64,000 nt of DNA from Istiophorus platypterus (GCA_016859345.1 CM029129.1:13450866-13514865); one strand, 5' to 3'. Counted from the first letter of the stretch, positions 51,096 through 61,545 are shown. Numbers and translations are program-made. The notes: generated from the sequence alone by a model not told the origin.

Positions 51096-51794
51096 TTATG
51101 AAAATAAATTAATTAATGATCTGTTTTTCTCAAGGTATGAAGACAGTTTTCACAACACACCCAAGCCGCAGATACATGGGCTGTTTTCTAATGTCCTGGC
51201 TGCTGGACCGGAGCAGCAGAATGGTGAGGCGAGTTTGGCAGAGAGCAGCTCCAAGCCCCCAGAGGAAGTACCATGAACTGGTTCCTCGCGTGCTATGTGT
51301 GCAAAAATGTTGGATGAAGATGGAGACATGGTGGCAGAGACATCAGCAGCCCAACATGATCACTGATGAACCTCTTCTTGAGATCCCCAGAGAGGTGAAA
51401 ACTCACACACCACCAATTCATACAATCGATAAAAGATGAATGGCAAAACCACAACTTGCAATGGGCCTTGCTTGTTAGGTCTCCCCTGAGAAGTTACAGA
51501 GTTACTAAGGTATACAGATATGGATAGTCACAGATACAGAGATACAAGTTTGTTTGTTTTTTGTTCCTCGTTTCTTTCTGTTTATTCTATTTCCCGTAAA
51601 CCCTTATCTCCTAAAGGAAGAGGAAAAAATGAGGGCTTACTTACTCTGACTATAGCCTATTTTTGTTGCAGTTTTAATAGTCGAAAGTTGGAATAAATTG
51701 AAAACACCCCTGTTTTAACAACCTAATGGAGCCTGCCATGTCTAATTTATTTAACATTTACTGAACATTTTCTCTGAGTCAGCTCCAAACTATT

Positions 51795-51925
51795 TGAAAC
51801 CATGTCAAAGAAGTCATCGATGTGGCTGCATTGAGTTAAAATGGATTACCACAAAGTCGAGTGTAAAATGCAAACAGCAGTTTGCATATCACAGCAAACT
51901 TGCCTGTGTTAGGATGCAACTTTCT
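51795..51925 (+). pseudogene. BED zinc-finger relic of a hAT transposase
   Basis: Seen: one frame reads SSMWLH then VKMDYHKVECKM, and after a shift the next frame reads KQQFAYHSK. Known: BED fingers of hAT transposases begin with a W..F/H segment, then a V.C..C pair followed by a (L/F)AYHS-like stretch. Here the second cysteine and the frame are broken. The N-terminal domain lies downstream of the C-terminal relic at 51135-51410, so it probably belongs to a second hAT copy that also supplies the end at 52190-52310. Confidence 0.6.
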
Positions 51926-52189
51926 TGTTTAACACTTGCGGCTCTGAGTGTATATTCCTCAATAGTTTGTGTGCTGGGATCACCAGTGGATATAGTTCTA
52001 TTTTTGGAAATCATATGATTATGGACAGGTTCACATTGGTTGGCTATGAGTCTGTTGTTGTCATAACAATATAAAATAATTAGGTTAAAATTATTTAATA
52101 TGCTGCAATTAATATATTTTTATGTTCTTTTTATATTCATTTATGCTAATACGGCTACCAGGTAGAGTGCACTAAGTGCACTTTGGACG

Positions 52190-52310
52190 ATTTATCTAGA
52201 GACAACATGCAGATTTTTTTCTTTCCCTGACGACCAATCAAATGGTTGAAGAGTAGGTGCGATTTCAGTCGACCAAGATTTTCTGTGATTGACTACAACC
52301 TTATGAACAA
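52190..52310 (+). mobile_element. Terminal region of a hAT-type element
   Basis: The segment contains CTGACGACCAATCAAATGG, then TCAGTCGACCAAGATTTTC and GTGATTGACTACAACCTT. Repeated GTCGAC/GACTA words of this form are typical of one end of a common teleost hAT family. Read on the other strand the end would be AAGGTTGTAGTCAATCAC. A weak counterpart with CGGTCGGCTAGTAGATTAG lies at 49225-49250. Assignment rests on recalled repeat wording, so it is moderate only. Confidence 0.5.
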
Positions 52311-54828
52311 CATGCACAGTCGAAGGTTTGGCTTGGCTCCATTGACTGAAGGTTTCAGTATCCTTCACAAAAACTAGGTCATACAATGAGTTACCCGCCT
52401 CATCAGAAGGCAAAAATGTTAATACCTGTTCTGGATGGCCAGACCCGAGAGACATCGTACCCTCTTTTTAGCTGCATCCCACTTCATCCCAAATCTGTTT
52501 CCAAGAATTCTGTTTCTTTTGCATGTCATTGTAGTTTTGTTGCAGTGAACTGAACACAGAGAGATTAGATAAACAGCTTTGGACAGTTTTTCAAAGCCAT
52601 CCATCATGTTGCGCTCAGTTATACGCAGAGAAAATAATAGAAGTAGTTGTCAAGATTGAATAAAAAAAAATTAAAAATCCAACTTTCCCACCTCCACACA
52701 CCTGAACAATCATAGATGCAAACCTGCTTATTCCAGTGTTCAAAATCTGGGTCAGACACTGACGAGCCAACAAGTATTTTGTGAGAAGCCCTGCAGTACC
52801 AATGCTTCCATCATTAAATGTACAAGGCAGCTAATGTATTTACTGTATGATGGGTTTCCAAAATTTCTCAGTAGGTTAACTATTTTGAAAATGTACAGTT
52901 GGTAAAGTCTTTTATTTTGGATTAAGAAAACCCAATAATGAAATCCTTTGATGATTCTTCGCTAGTGACTTAGCAAATCTGATAAATTCAATAAAATAAA
53001 CTAGTGATTATCATTTTAATATCTGCAATGATTTTACCAATCCATATAATTTTAGTATTAAATGTCTTATGTGTGTCAGCTTGAATAACAAAACCCAACA
53101 AATTGTAATCTCAAATTTCAGTTTGAATTGTCATTGATCCATGTACAGGTGTACATGTCATTACATTATTGGACCAAGGTGCATAAAGACCATAACATCA
53201 ATAATACGTTAATAAAGACAAAACAATCAACAAGTGAGCAAGTACTGGACTGAAGAACCGAGAACAGCATGATCTGTCAATTCTCTTCAGCAGCTTCAAG
53301 ACAAATGCCAAGCAAACTAAACACATTCAATGAGTTAAGCTCTTCTGACATTAGATCAAATGCACATGTAACATACTGACTTCGAAACTTTTCACTGAAC
53401 CTTTGTCAGATGTCGCTCGGCCTTTCCTGTCACTCACTGCTACCAAAAAAATAGAAGAATTGCCGCAAAACATCATCATCCTTCACCAAAGAGCAGTATG
53501 CGTCAGAGTGAGGCGAGGAGGCAGCATTATGAAAGGGAACGTGGCCCCTGGCTCTTCAGCTGAGGCCCCGGTCAGAGCAGAGAGCTACAGTAGTAATTAC
53601 TGAGAGACTGATTGCTGACAGGACCTTCCAACAGCCTGTGGTTAACTGGATGGAGCTGAGGGGGAGGAAGCTTCAAATGCACAGGCATGACAGATGCTCT
53701 GCTGATGACTTGGACTTCAGGGTGGTTAAGGAGCACGCGGGCCATTTTGCTTTACTCATTCTCCTCTGCAAAGTTACAAAAAAAACCAAAACAAACAAAA
53801 AAAAAAACAACAACTTTTGTGCTCTTGCACTTTGACAGTTTTTGACATTTTTTGGAGGAAGTGGGGAGAGAAATCATAGCAGAGTTGAGAGCAAATTACC
53901 CTCTAAAACAGTAATTCATTTTATAAAAGGTCTTTATTTTAAGTGTCTTTTTGAACATTATCAAAATTTAAGAAGTGTCATCCAAGGCTGTTACCTCCTC
54001 TCCTTTATTTAAAAATCAACCCCTGCTAATTTTTAAGAGGAGATGTAATTTGTTCCAAATGGCAGAGAGTTATTTTTGGAGTGAAACTCTTCTAAACAGC
54101 AAGTTATCCTGAAACAGATTTGAACCCACTTCACTGACAGAGTGGGAGGAATGTGTGATTGTGGCAGGCAAACCACTGCCACAACTGGTACAGTGCACCA
54201 TTTTCCAACTGCATTATGCCAGTTTCTTCCTCAGGGAGGTCATTTGAGAGCCCTTCGGAACGTTCATTATGACCATATGGATTCTCCAGCCTGGTATTTT
54301 AGCAAACCAATCTGTGCCATCTATGCGCCTGGTTGATTTAGCTGTGGTGGCGGAGATGGCTGTATTTACATTGGATGCTGTTCGTTCCGGTTAAGAACTG
54401 ATACTTAGCTGCAGTAACTGGATCAGGGCTTTCACAGTCTTCGAACTAGGTAGGGGCTAATTTGCCTTTTGACATTCAACATTTTAGCAATTAGCTCTGC
54501 ATAAGAAATACCCCAGTAGCAACCGAGCTTGTTAAGAAACCATATGCCCGACTTTAGGGTTTAGATGAGCAGCTGCACCTGTTCTCTTTTTGTGTAATAC
54601 ATTTCGAGTACAAGGGTCGTAAAAGATGCATATCATGCCAGTGTTCAGCAACCTAACAACCAAACAAAATGTTGGCATCTGACCAACAGCCACAACAAAT
54701 ATCTTTCACGGGCGGCATTGAAGTGGAGCAAAACTGTGAGCTTCTATTAGCCAAACAGAGACTGCATTTCATTAAGCACATTGTGGCCGCCTGAGTCAGT
54801 GATCCGGGCTGCCACACACCCAATTTAC
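52311..54828. other. Intronic segment without recognised genes
   Basis: Mostly AT-rich unique-looking sequence. Two stretches, 53420-53760 and 54130-54340, have more balanced composition and no obvious repeats, and could be conserved non-coding DNA. An A-rich run with CAAA interruptions lies at 53778-53810. Confidence 0.5.
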
Positions 54829-54914
54829 CTCTGATGGTTTCTTGTGCTGGTGGCGGACCCATGTGCTGCTGGTGCCCGTATTTTTGGATGACCTGGACCA
54901 CGAGGTCACCTGAC
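54829..54914 (-). CDS. jade2: jade2 second coding exon (linker to KKPSE)
   Basis: Seen: 86 nt on the minus strand, with acceptor ATTGTTGCAG before 54914 and donor GTAAAT after 54829. Entering in phase 1 it completes a serine codon, encodes a serine/threonine-rich basic linker (about residues 22-45) and ends in HKKPSE at residue 50, exiting in phase 0. Known: in JADE family members a variable Ser-rich linker leads to a conserved KKPSE followed by VFRTD, which is exactly the junction made with the next exon. The linker differs greatly from mammalian JADE2 while both ends are conserved, as expected of a disordered N-terminus. Choosing a later AG as acceptor would break the frame, so this start is preferred. 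Confidence 0.92.
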
Positions 54915-55755
54915 CTGCAACAATAAAAAAAAAAGACAATAACGATCAGTGTAATTATGACTAACGCTGTTTTCCTAAATACTCACAAAATATTCAGTTA
55001 GTGTTCTTTAGGGGATCAGAAGAGAAAACATCAATATTTTTCTGGCAGAAAAATGAGCCTTTTCTCACCCCTCTTTCTCAGTCTCATGACACAGTGTTTT
55101 CCCTTGAGCAGAACATTAAGCAAACTGATCCGTGCTTGATTAGTTTATGAATTTCCATTCATAAGTGTGGATACTGTTTTGAAGTGAGGAAAATGAAGAA
55201 CAGGGTTCTGATTGTAGATCAGACTTCATGTACACAGCATGCACCCTTATTCACTCAAAAGAAACTTCATTGTTCCATTGTAGAAAATTGTTTTGCAGAG
55301 AGGCTTTAAAAAACAAACATCATAAAAACACCACAGTGATCTTGTACTGGCGGGGAATTTACTTTTTAGAGAGCAAAAGGCAGCTCATCAAAAGTTCTTA
55401 AGTGAGTGGGTCATGGGGTCACACCAATGGAGGTGCTTTTTAAACAATTTAGAGAAGCACCAAAAGAAAGAAACCAAAAACTCCCCCCTGTGACTTTTCA
55501 GTTGCCCGTGGCAGTATAATCACTCCAAGTCAGGCTGTTAATTGAAGCAGACTGATGATGATCTATTAAGGGGTGTAATAACTAATGACAGTATAAATAG
55601 CATCTTGTTAAGCAGTTAGTCCACTGTGGTCCTTTACAACCTCATTAATACGCAACTTAATGGCAATTAACCAGACACTGGAGCCAATATCCCACCCACC
55701 GCTTCAATCAGCAGCCCTTTGTGTGTTTTTCTATGTTTGCCTGTGCCCAAGTACG

Positions 55756-57119
55756 TACAATGCATTCAGAAAGTATTCAGACCCCTCCAAATTTTTCGCA
55801 TTGTGTTATGTGGCAGGCTTAAGCTGAAATTGTTTAAATTCTTTTTTTTCCTCTTCAATCTTTACACAATACCCATAATGACAGAGAGAAAAGAGAAGAA
55901 ATTAGTAAAAACTTATTAAAAAGGAAAACATAAGTATTCAGACCCTTTGCTATGGCACTTGAAATTAAGCTCAAGTAGCTCCCATTTCTCTTGATCACCT
56001 TTGAGATGTTCTAAACCTGTGCACCTGTGAAAAAAAAAAAAAACCCCAATTGATTGGATATGATTTGGAAATATTAGAGCAACAACCAAGTCTTGAGGTT
56101 GAAGGAACTGTCCGCAGAGCTCAGAGACATGATTGTGTCAGGGCACAGATCTGGGAAAGACTATATAATTCTTCAATGGAAGAAATTTGGTACAACCAGC
56201 TTTCCAGAGCTGGCCAAGGCGACCAATGGGGGGAGAAGGGCCTTGGTAAGACGGGTGACGAGAACCCAACGGTCACTGTGGCTGAGCTCCAGACGTCCTG
56301 TGTGGAGATGGGAGAAACTCCCAGAAGAACATCCATCACTGCAGGACTCCGATCTTGGCTTTATGGCAGAGAGAGGACTCCTAGACTGTGTAAAATTTCT
56401 GGCCTCAATTCTAAATTTCATGTCTGGAGGACACCACGTACTGCTCATCTCCTCACCAATACCATCCCAATGGTGGTGGCAGCTTCAAGCTGTCGAGGTG
56501 TTGAGGTGGGACAGAGAGACTTGTCGGGGTTGAGGGAAAGCTGAATGGCACAAAGTACAGATATCATTAAAGAAAACCTGGTCCAGAACTCAGGACCTCA
56601 GACTGGGCCAAAGGCTCACATTCTAACAGGACAATGACTTTGAGCAAACTGCCAAGAAAACACAGTAGGGACAACTCTGTGAATGTCCTTGAGCGGCCCA
56701 GCCAGAAAGCTGACTTGAACCCAATTGAACCCCTCTGGAGAGACCTGAAAATGGCACTTTTGGTCCCCATCCAACTTGAAAGAGCTTGAGAGGAAGAATG
56801 CCAAAAAAATCCCCAAATCCAGGTGTACAAAACTTGTCACGTCAAACCCAAGAGGACTCGAGGCTGTAATCGCTGCCAAAGGTGCTTCAACTAAGTACTG
56901 AGTGAACAGTCTGAATACTTATGTCGATCTGATATTTCAGTTTTTCCTTTTTGATAAATTTGCAAAAAAAAATTCTAAAATTCTGTTTTCGCTTTTTCAA
57001 CATTGGGTATTAAGTAAAGAGTGATGAGGGAAAAGAAGTTAAATGATTTGAGCATAAACCTGCAATACTGTAAAATTTGAAAAAGTAAAGGGTTTTGAAT
57101 ACTTTCTGAAAGTACTGTG
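55756..57119 (+). mobile_element. Tc1/mariner-type DNA transposon, degenerate, with matching ends
   Basis: Seen: the 5' end reads TACAATGCATTCAGAAAG and the 3' end, read on the other strand, CAGTACTTTCAGAAAGTATT, so the two are near-identical terminal inverted repeats. The length is about 1.36 kb and the interior carries transposase relics in plus orientation. Known: Tc1-like elements of fish are 1.2-1.7 kb, start with CAGTG-type ends and insert at TA. A TA is present at the left edge; the right edge has decayed to TG. It sits in a jade2 intron, antisense to the gene. Confidence 0.93.
56093..56893 (+). pseudogene. Tc1-like transposase pseudogene
   Basis: Seen: the N-terminal helix-turn-helix region starts as LKELSAELRDMIVSGHRSGK, then a stretch of roughly 50 bases appears to be lost and the sequence resumes with ILQWKKFGTTS. 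The C-terminal catalytic part is recognisable in another frame as SVNVLERPSQ followed by ADLNPIEPLWRDLK near 56677-56751. The tail at 56860-56893 still reads RGCNRCQRCFN in a shifted frame. Known: the family transposase is about 340 residues with a DDE catalytic triad, and the LNPIE..W motif carries the final acidic residue. Several frameshifts and stops mean it cannot encode an active enzyme. Confidence 0.92.
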
Positions 57120-57562
57120 TGTGAACAGAGGCCTCAATGATATCAAGATGAGAAAAGGAATGTGTGTAATTCCATTTATCATGTTTTTCAGTATTTTTTT
57201 TTTAATTAAAAAAAAAATGCATCAGATATTGCCAAAAGCTTATTTTCATCTGTGCACCGTGAAGGAGGCTCTCATTAAAAATTGCATCACATTGGCAATT
57301 AAATTACATCACAGCAGAATAATGGAAACCATATTTGCCAATACTGTGTAATATAGCACATTGTGACCGTGACTGTATGTTTGCGTGTGCGTGTGCATGT
57401 GTGTGTGTGCGAGCGTGCGTGTGTGTGCGTGTGGGCTGCCTCCCACTCCACATATTTCCCTTGCCACCACAGGAGTACTGCCACTGTGCTAATTTTACTT
57501 GTGGCGTCTGAACAACTAACAGTGCTGCCTGTCTTCGAAATTAGACTCCCTCTCCCTACACA

Positions 57563-57563
<1 letters not shown>
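57120..57563. other. Intronic segment with GT/GC-rich run
   Basis: Unique-looking AT-rich sequence follows the transposon edge. A GT-rich imperfect repeat lies at 57381-57434. No coding potential is visible. Confidence 0.6.

Positions 57564-57622
<59 letters not shown>
57564..57622. repeat. (CA)n microsatellite
   Basis: An almost pure AC array of about 59 bp. Confidence 0.97.
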
Positions 57623-57624
<2 letters not shown>

Positions 57625-57951
57625 TTTCACACATGAACATATACTGTATATAAAGCTGCTAACACATTCCACATATGCGTGCTCATGGTTGCAACCACCC
57701 ACACTTTTTCCCAATATCACTAACACTATGAGACATTGACTCAATGTAAGCAATCTCTCAGAGCTGCACAGTTTTATATACTCACTATTACACACACATA
57801 CACGCGTACAACACAACAGGAAACACGAACTGTCAGCCATGAGTGGGTAACGATTTCAAATTAATCCTCCACTCAGCTGTTCTGAGTGGTGGTCTCTAAG
57901 TGTGCCACCTGACAGACTGTGGTGGCACAGAATGTGTGCTGTGTATGTGTT

Positions 57952-57954
<3 letters not shown>

Positions 57955-57996
<42 letters not shown>
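57955..57996. repeat. (GA)n microsatellite
   Basis: A pure GA array of about 42 bp. Confidence 0.97.
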
Positions 57997-57998
<2 letters not shown>

Positions 57999-58888
57999 CT
58001 GTTAAAGGTAAACTTGAACAGGTAGAGTCTAGTCTATCCAAGATCAAACATGTCAAAATCACAAAAAATCCCTGACACAGTGAAATGGGGAGGGGGGGGG
58101 CATTTCAAATAAGTGTGTGTCCTTTTAAACACGTCTTAATTACAGTACAGCAGCGAAATTTGGTGTAACATGCTGGCCCTTGTCCCCTTTGGTCATTCGA
58201 TTTTTCTTTTAGAAACGGGTATTTAAAGAAAAAGCAAGTGTTTATTTGATTTTCATTTAAAAATACAAAAATTCAAATTGAAAAACAAGGTGTTTTTCTA
58301 TTTCATGGTCAAAAAGGATGAGCTAAATTTTTATAAATGATGTGTGTAACATTTTATATTTTGTCTAACAAAAAATTTAAATCCCCAGAAAACAGAAATG
58401 AAAAAGGCCCTAAGCAAGGCACCTATGTAGAGAGCTCTTTTGAGGTGGGGTCTTTCCCCCTCCAGAATCCTCTGGATAAGACATAAGTGTGGTGGAGGAC
58501 CACGGTGGTCTCTTGCTGTATCAGTTCAGGCCATTGGCCCCAGCCCTAGTAATACCCGAAGCGAGAGCTCCGGGAGCCAAGCATGCAGAAAAACGTATAC
58601 TGCAAATGTACATAGCAGTGTGTTGCTCGAGGGAACAGCTGCCATTTTCAACCATTGCCATGCCATATTGGGTATGAAGAGAAAGTTGGGTGGTGCTTCC
58701 AATGGCAAAATTTGATTCCTGTGGGGATGCATTATTTCATTTTGTTGCTTCTGAGATTTGCATTCCCTTTCCCCCCCCCCGATAGTTTCTGCTAGCTGTG
58801 CTGTACATACACTGACCCGTGGCAGACAGCTGTGTTCTCCACCACCATCATCAAAACACCACAGAGACTTGGGATAATCTCTGCCAAA

Positions 58889-58890
<2 letters not shown>

Positions 58891-58924
<34 letters not shown>
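58891..58924. repeat. (GT)n microsatellite
   Basis: A pure GT array of about 34 bp; a shorter one lies at 59069-59090. Confidence 0.97.
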
Positions 58925-58929
<5 letters not shown>

Positions 58930-60243
58930 TCCACAAGTCTGTGTGTAGGAGTTCTATGTTATGTGCATGTGTGAGTTTGTGTGTGTAAATTATTAGAATA
59001 TTTAATGGCACTGTCTGCTAATCTGCTGGACATTTTTGAGTCTGCTCATGCATCTGCACTCCACCATAGTGTGTGTGTGTGTGTGTGTGTCTGTGCAGGT
59101 TACATACGCACACCCCACATGAGACAGCTGCACCGCTCCATCACTGCAGCCAGATAACCAAACGGGACGCAGCACAGTTGGAGGTTACCATCATGGCCGT
59201 GTGTTAATTAAAAGCTCTGCTTGGTGCACGGCAGCCAAAATTATCATGGGCATCCTTCAATTAGAAACCTGATAACCCCCAGTCAACAGATGCAGCTGGA
59301 GCCCTCACAGCACTGGCCAGGCGAAGCTAACGGCTAACAGCTAGTTATAAAGCAGACAGTATGGCCATCAGCACAGGATGGCTCAGTCAGGTCTAAAATA
59401 ACAATCTGTTAACCCATTTGTAAAATACTTTATACATGTGGACCTGTGACCGCACAATGGTTAAAACTGAACAAGGTCATCTCAACCTCTGGTGGCCCTA
59501 CAGCAGTAAACCACTGAATTTTTTTAAAGTTTGAATCAGTACATTTCCCAGAAACCATTCCTCTGTAGATCTAAATGTTATATTAGTTTAGAAGTTTTTC
59601 AAAAGAAAACGTTTTGTTTTCTTATGCTGGATAATTCTCTGTTATTCCAACTAATTCAGCCTTAAAATAATATCTGTAACCCTGATCAGTGCAGCAGGGA
59701 CACAAAACAAAAGTGAAGAGGTTTGTTTCATAACTTATTAATGTATCTAATATTCAGTCTATGCTGGCCAGACAGTGTCAGGGAGAAGGCCAAACAAATA
59801 TATTTGCTTGTAATTGCAAAATGCATGTTGCAAAATGCCAAGAATTATTCATGTTGAACTGCCAAAATCCCAAGAAGAACGATGTTTTCAATTAAATCAA
59901 AATATCTTGCTGTCTTCAACAAATACATCTTGATATTTTGTGGAGAACAATTGGCTTTGAGAGCCAAGTGTGCTTGTATAACGCTGTGCTGCTGTTCAAA
60001 GACAGTTTATTATCAGATGATTTTCCAGCTAACGCTGCCAGTGACAGTAACGTGTTAGACTGGCCAGATGTTCCCACCACCGTGCTGTGTATGTCTTCAT
60101 GTCTGTGTCTCTATCTCAGTGTTTGTTGGAGTCTGTGTCATGACTCTGTGTAGGAAGCGCATCTGTCTGTCTAGAAATCTATGCATCCATCGTCTTATAT
60201 CTGTATATCATTCAGCCAACTAGCTGCATGCTTACGTGTGTTT

Positions 60244-60269
60244 AAAGCGCTCATTCAAAGCGCTCATTC
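60244..60269 (+). repeat. 13-bp direct tandem duplication
   Basis: The 13-mer AAAGCGCTCATTC occurs twice back to back and is followed by the first five bases of a third copy. It contains the palindrome AGCGCT. It looks like a recent slippage duplication. Confidence 0.9.
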
Positions 60270-61203
60270 AAAGCAAGTAAAGCCAAATTTGCTTTGTGCC
60301 TTTTCAGCCACAATCTGTGTGTATTAGGCACCTGTCTTACTAAGGCAGCAGCTCATTAAGCAGTCAGCCCTTAGACTGGGCCCGGGACTGACGTCCGGAC
60401 ACAATCTGCAAGTTAAATAGAGCTAAATGTAACACAGCGTGATCCTTCTAAAGATTTACTTTACTGCAGTGCAACTCACCCTGAGCTAATGCTGCTGCTA
60501 ATAAAATAAATCTTCATGTCTGATTAGTTTATTAATGACATAAGAGTCAAATGCACTTTGAGGGAAATGATAAGGAGATGTAGTAAAACTAAAGAAAGGT
60601 AACACCAGCCACTGCAGCTGGTGGAGAGAAGGAAGGAGCAGCAGGTACAGCAGCTCAGTGTACAGCAAGTGATGATAGTTTGTTAAGACTGATGGTTTGA
60701 TGGAATACTGAAGTAAATGCAGCCAAACACACACTATAAATGTCTTATCAAAAGACAGAGCACATTCGCAGCCTGAGGTGATTTCACAGACACTGATCGC
60801 CAAGCAACACAAAGCACAACTCCATTCCCCCTGTTCATTTGTTTTTATAATACAAATACTCAGATTTTGTGTTCACGCAGCATCAGCTCAGTTTCCCCTC
60901 AGAGATCAGAGAGTTTTTATCCAGTTCTGTCCCATTTGTCCCATCTATTTGTCAATGCTCTCTTTATGACAGTATTACAGAACCCAAAGACACAGCCCAG
61001 AGCTGCATATTCATATTTGTGTTGTAGCTGGGTTCAAAAAGGGAAAGACATAATGAATAGAGGCGAGGACGACAGTGAGGCAGGTGGAAAGTCCGTGAGT
61101 GAATATGAGGAATACCCTTAGGAGTTGACTAAAATCAGGCAGCCCTCTGTACAACAGTGGCATGAGAACTCAGTTTTCTGATACTTGCAGGTTTCACGTT
61201 CAC

Positions 61204-61205
<2 letters not shown>

Positions 61206-61247
<42 letters not shown>

Positions 61248-61309
61248 TCACACACTCACTCACTCACTCACTCACACACACACTCACACATTCACTCACA
61301 CACTCACAC

Positions 61310-61378
<69 letters not shown>
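61206..61378. repeat. Compound (TC)n-(CACT)n-(CA)n microsatellite beside a jade2 splice donor
   Basis: A TC run, a mixed CA/CACT section and a pure CA array of about 55 bp lie in tandem. The array ends only about 20 bp from the GTAAGT donor of the first coding exon. In the jade2 pre-mRNA the repeat reads as a long GU tract starting in the first 25 nt of the intron. Confidence 0.95.
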
Positions 61379-61401
61379 AACTCTCCCTCCCTCCAACTTA
61401 C

Positions 61402-61465
61402 TGTCAGTGGTGTCGGAGTCATTGCTGCTCGTGGAGTATTTTCGCCTCTTCTTCTCGCTCTCCAT
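61402..61465 (-). CDS. jade2: jade2 first coding exon (N-terminus of JADE2/PHF15-like protein)
   Basis: Seen: on the minus strand an ATG at 61465-61463 opens 21 codons plus one base, including KRRKYSTSSNDSDTTD, and ends at a GTAAGT donor (61401-61396). A splice acceptor (CTGACAG, preceded by a C-rich tract) directly abuts the ATG, so this exon may begin exactly at the start codon. Known: JADE proteins begin with a short basic stretch followed by a serine/aspartate-rich KYS..SD.SDTTDS segment, so both start and frame fit. JADE proteins are nuclear scaffolds of the HBO1/KAT7 histone acetyltransferase complex with ING4/5 and MEAF6; JADE2 has also been reported as a ubiquitin ligase for LSD1. The exon leaves phase 1 and joins the exon at 54914-54829 in frame. 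Inference: an untranslated 5' exon lies further upstream. Confidence 0.93.
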
Positions 61466-61470
61466 CTGTC

Positions 61471-61472
61471 AG

Positions 61473-61506
<34 letters not shown>

Positions 61507-61511
61507 GGGGC

Positions 61512-61512
<1 letters not shown>
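61471..61512 (+). repeat. G-rich GGGGT-type tract, possible G-quadruplex
   Basis: The plus strand carries at least six runs of three or more G separated by single T, directly upstream (in gene direction) of the first coding exon of jade2. On the transcript strand it is a C-rich stretch that forms the pyrimidine tract of the splice acceptor. G-quadruplex formation on the template strand is inference from base composition. Confidence 0.75.

Positions 61513-61545
<33 letters not shown>

Larger units (their letters stand above)
50478..51134 (+). other. GT-AG intron within the hAT fossil
   Basis: The core-domain relic stops at CTGAG|GTGAAA (50477/50478) and resumes at TTTTTCTCAAG|GTATGAA (51134/51135). 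Removing 50478-51134 rebuilds an AGG arginine codon and continues the family block LDLR-YEDSF in frame. The 657-bp intron now contains a TG microsatellite at 50515-50601 and a LINE-like tail at 51040-51095. Confidence 0.7.
49790..51410 (+). pseudogene. hAT (ZBED-like) transposase pseudogene with an intron
   Basis: Seen: relics in order are EALAAAALTNS and DNAKN (49817-49900), DLPSLPCVTHTLLTIAQGG (49928-49984), SQPIKRLKQEV (50081-50113), then after a frameshift YGADYNLPSIFTDSQGTLVE, AALAEDVLPSIRALTHP, GIKTLQAPLLGAVQSRF and AITAVLDLR up to 50477, continuing at 51135 as YEDSFHNTPKP. Known: in ZBED-type hAT transposases these match the NA.NMV, LPC.AHTL, P.KRLKQDVSTRWNST, AADVIP.IR and LLDPRYKDRFF blocks of the RNase H-like core. 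The WNST block is lost and stops occur, so it is dead. It lies antisense to jade2. Confidence 0.85.
25390..54828 (-). other. jade2: jade2 intron between coding exons 2 and 3
   Basis: The intron is 29.4 kb, bounded by GTAAAT at 54828 and GTGCGCAG at 25390. It is packed with simple repeats and transposon relics, listed separately. No host exon on either strand could be recognised inside it. Confidence 0.88.
54915..61401 (-). other. jade2: jade2 intron between coding exons 1 and 2
   Basis: This 6.5-kb intron is bounded by GTAAGT at 61401 and TTGCAG at 54915. It contains the Tc1-like element at 55756-57119, microsatellites at 57564-57622, 57955-57996, 58891-58924, 59069-59090 and 61206-61378, and a 13-bp tandem duplication at 60244-60269. 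Stretches at 55560-55720 and 59100-59340 look like unique, possibly conserved non-coding DNA. An open frame at 58440-58715 has no family I recognise and I do not call it a gene. Confidence 0.9.

Noticed and set aside
58440..58715. Plus-strand open frame of 91 codons
   Set aside because: No family recognised, and a second frame is equally open. Possibly unclassified repeat sequence.
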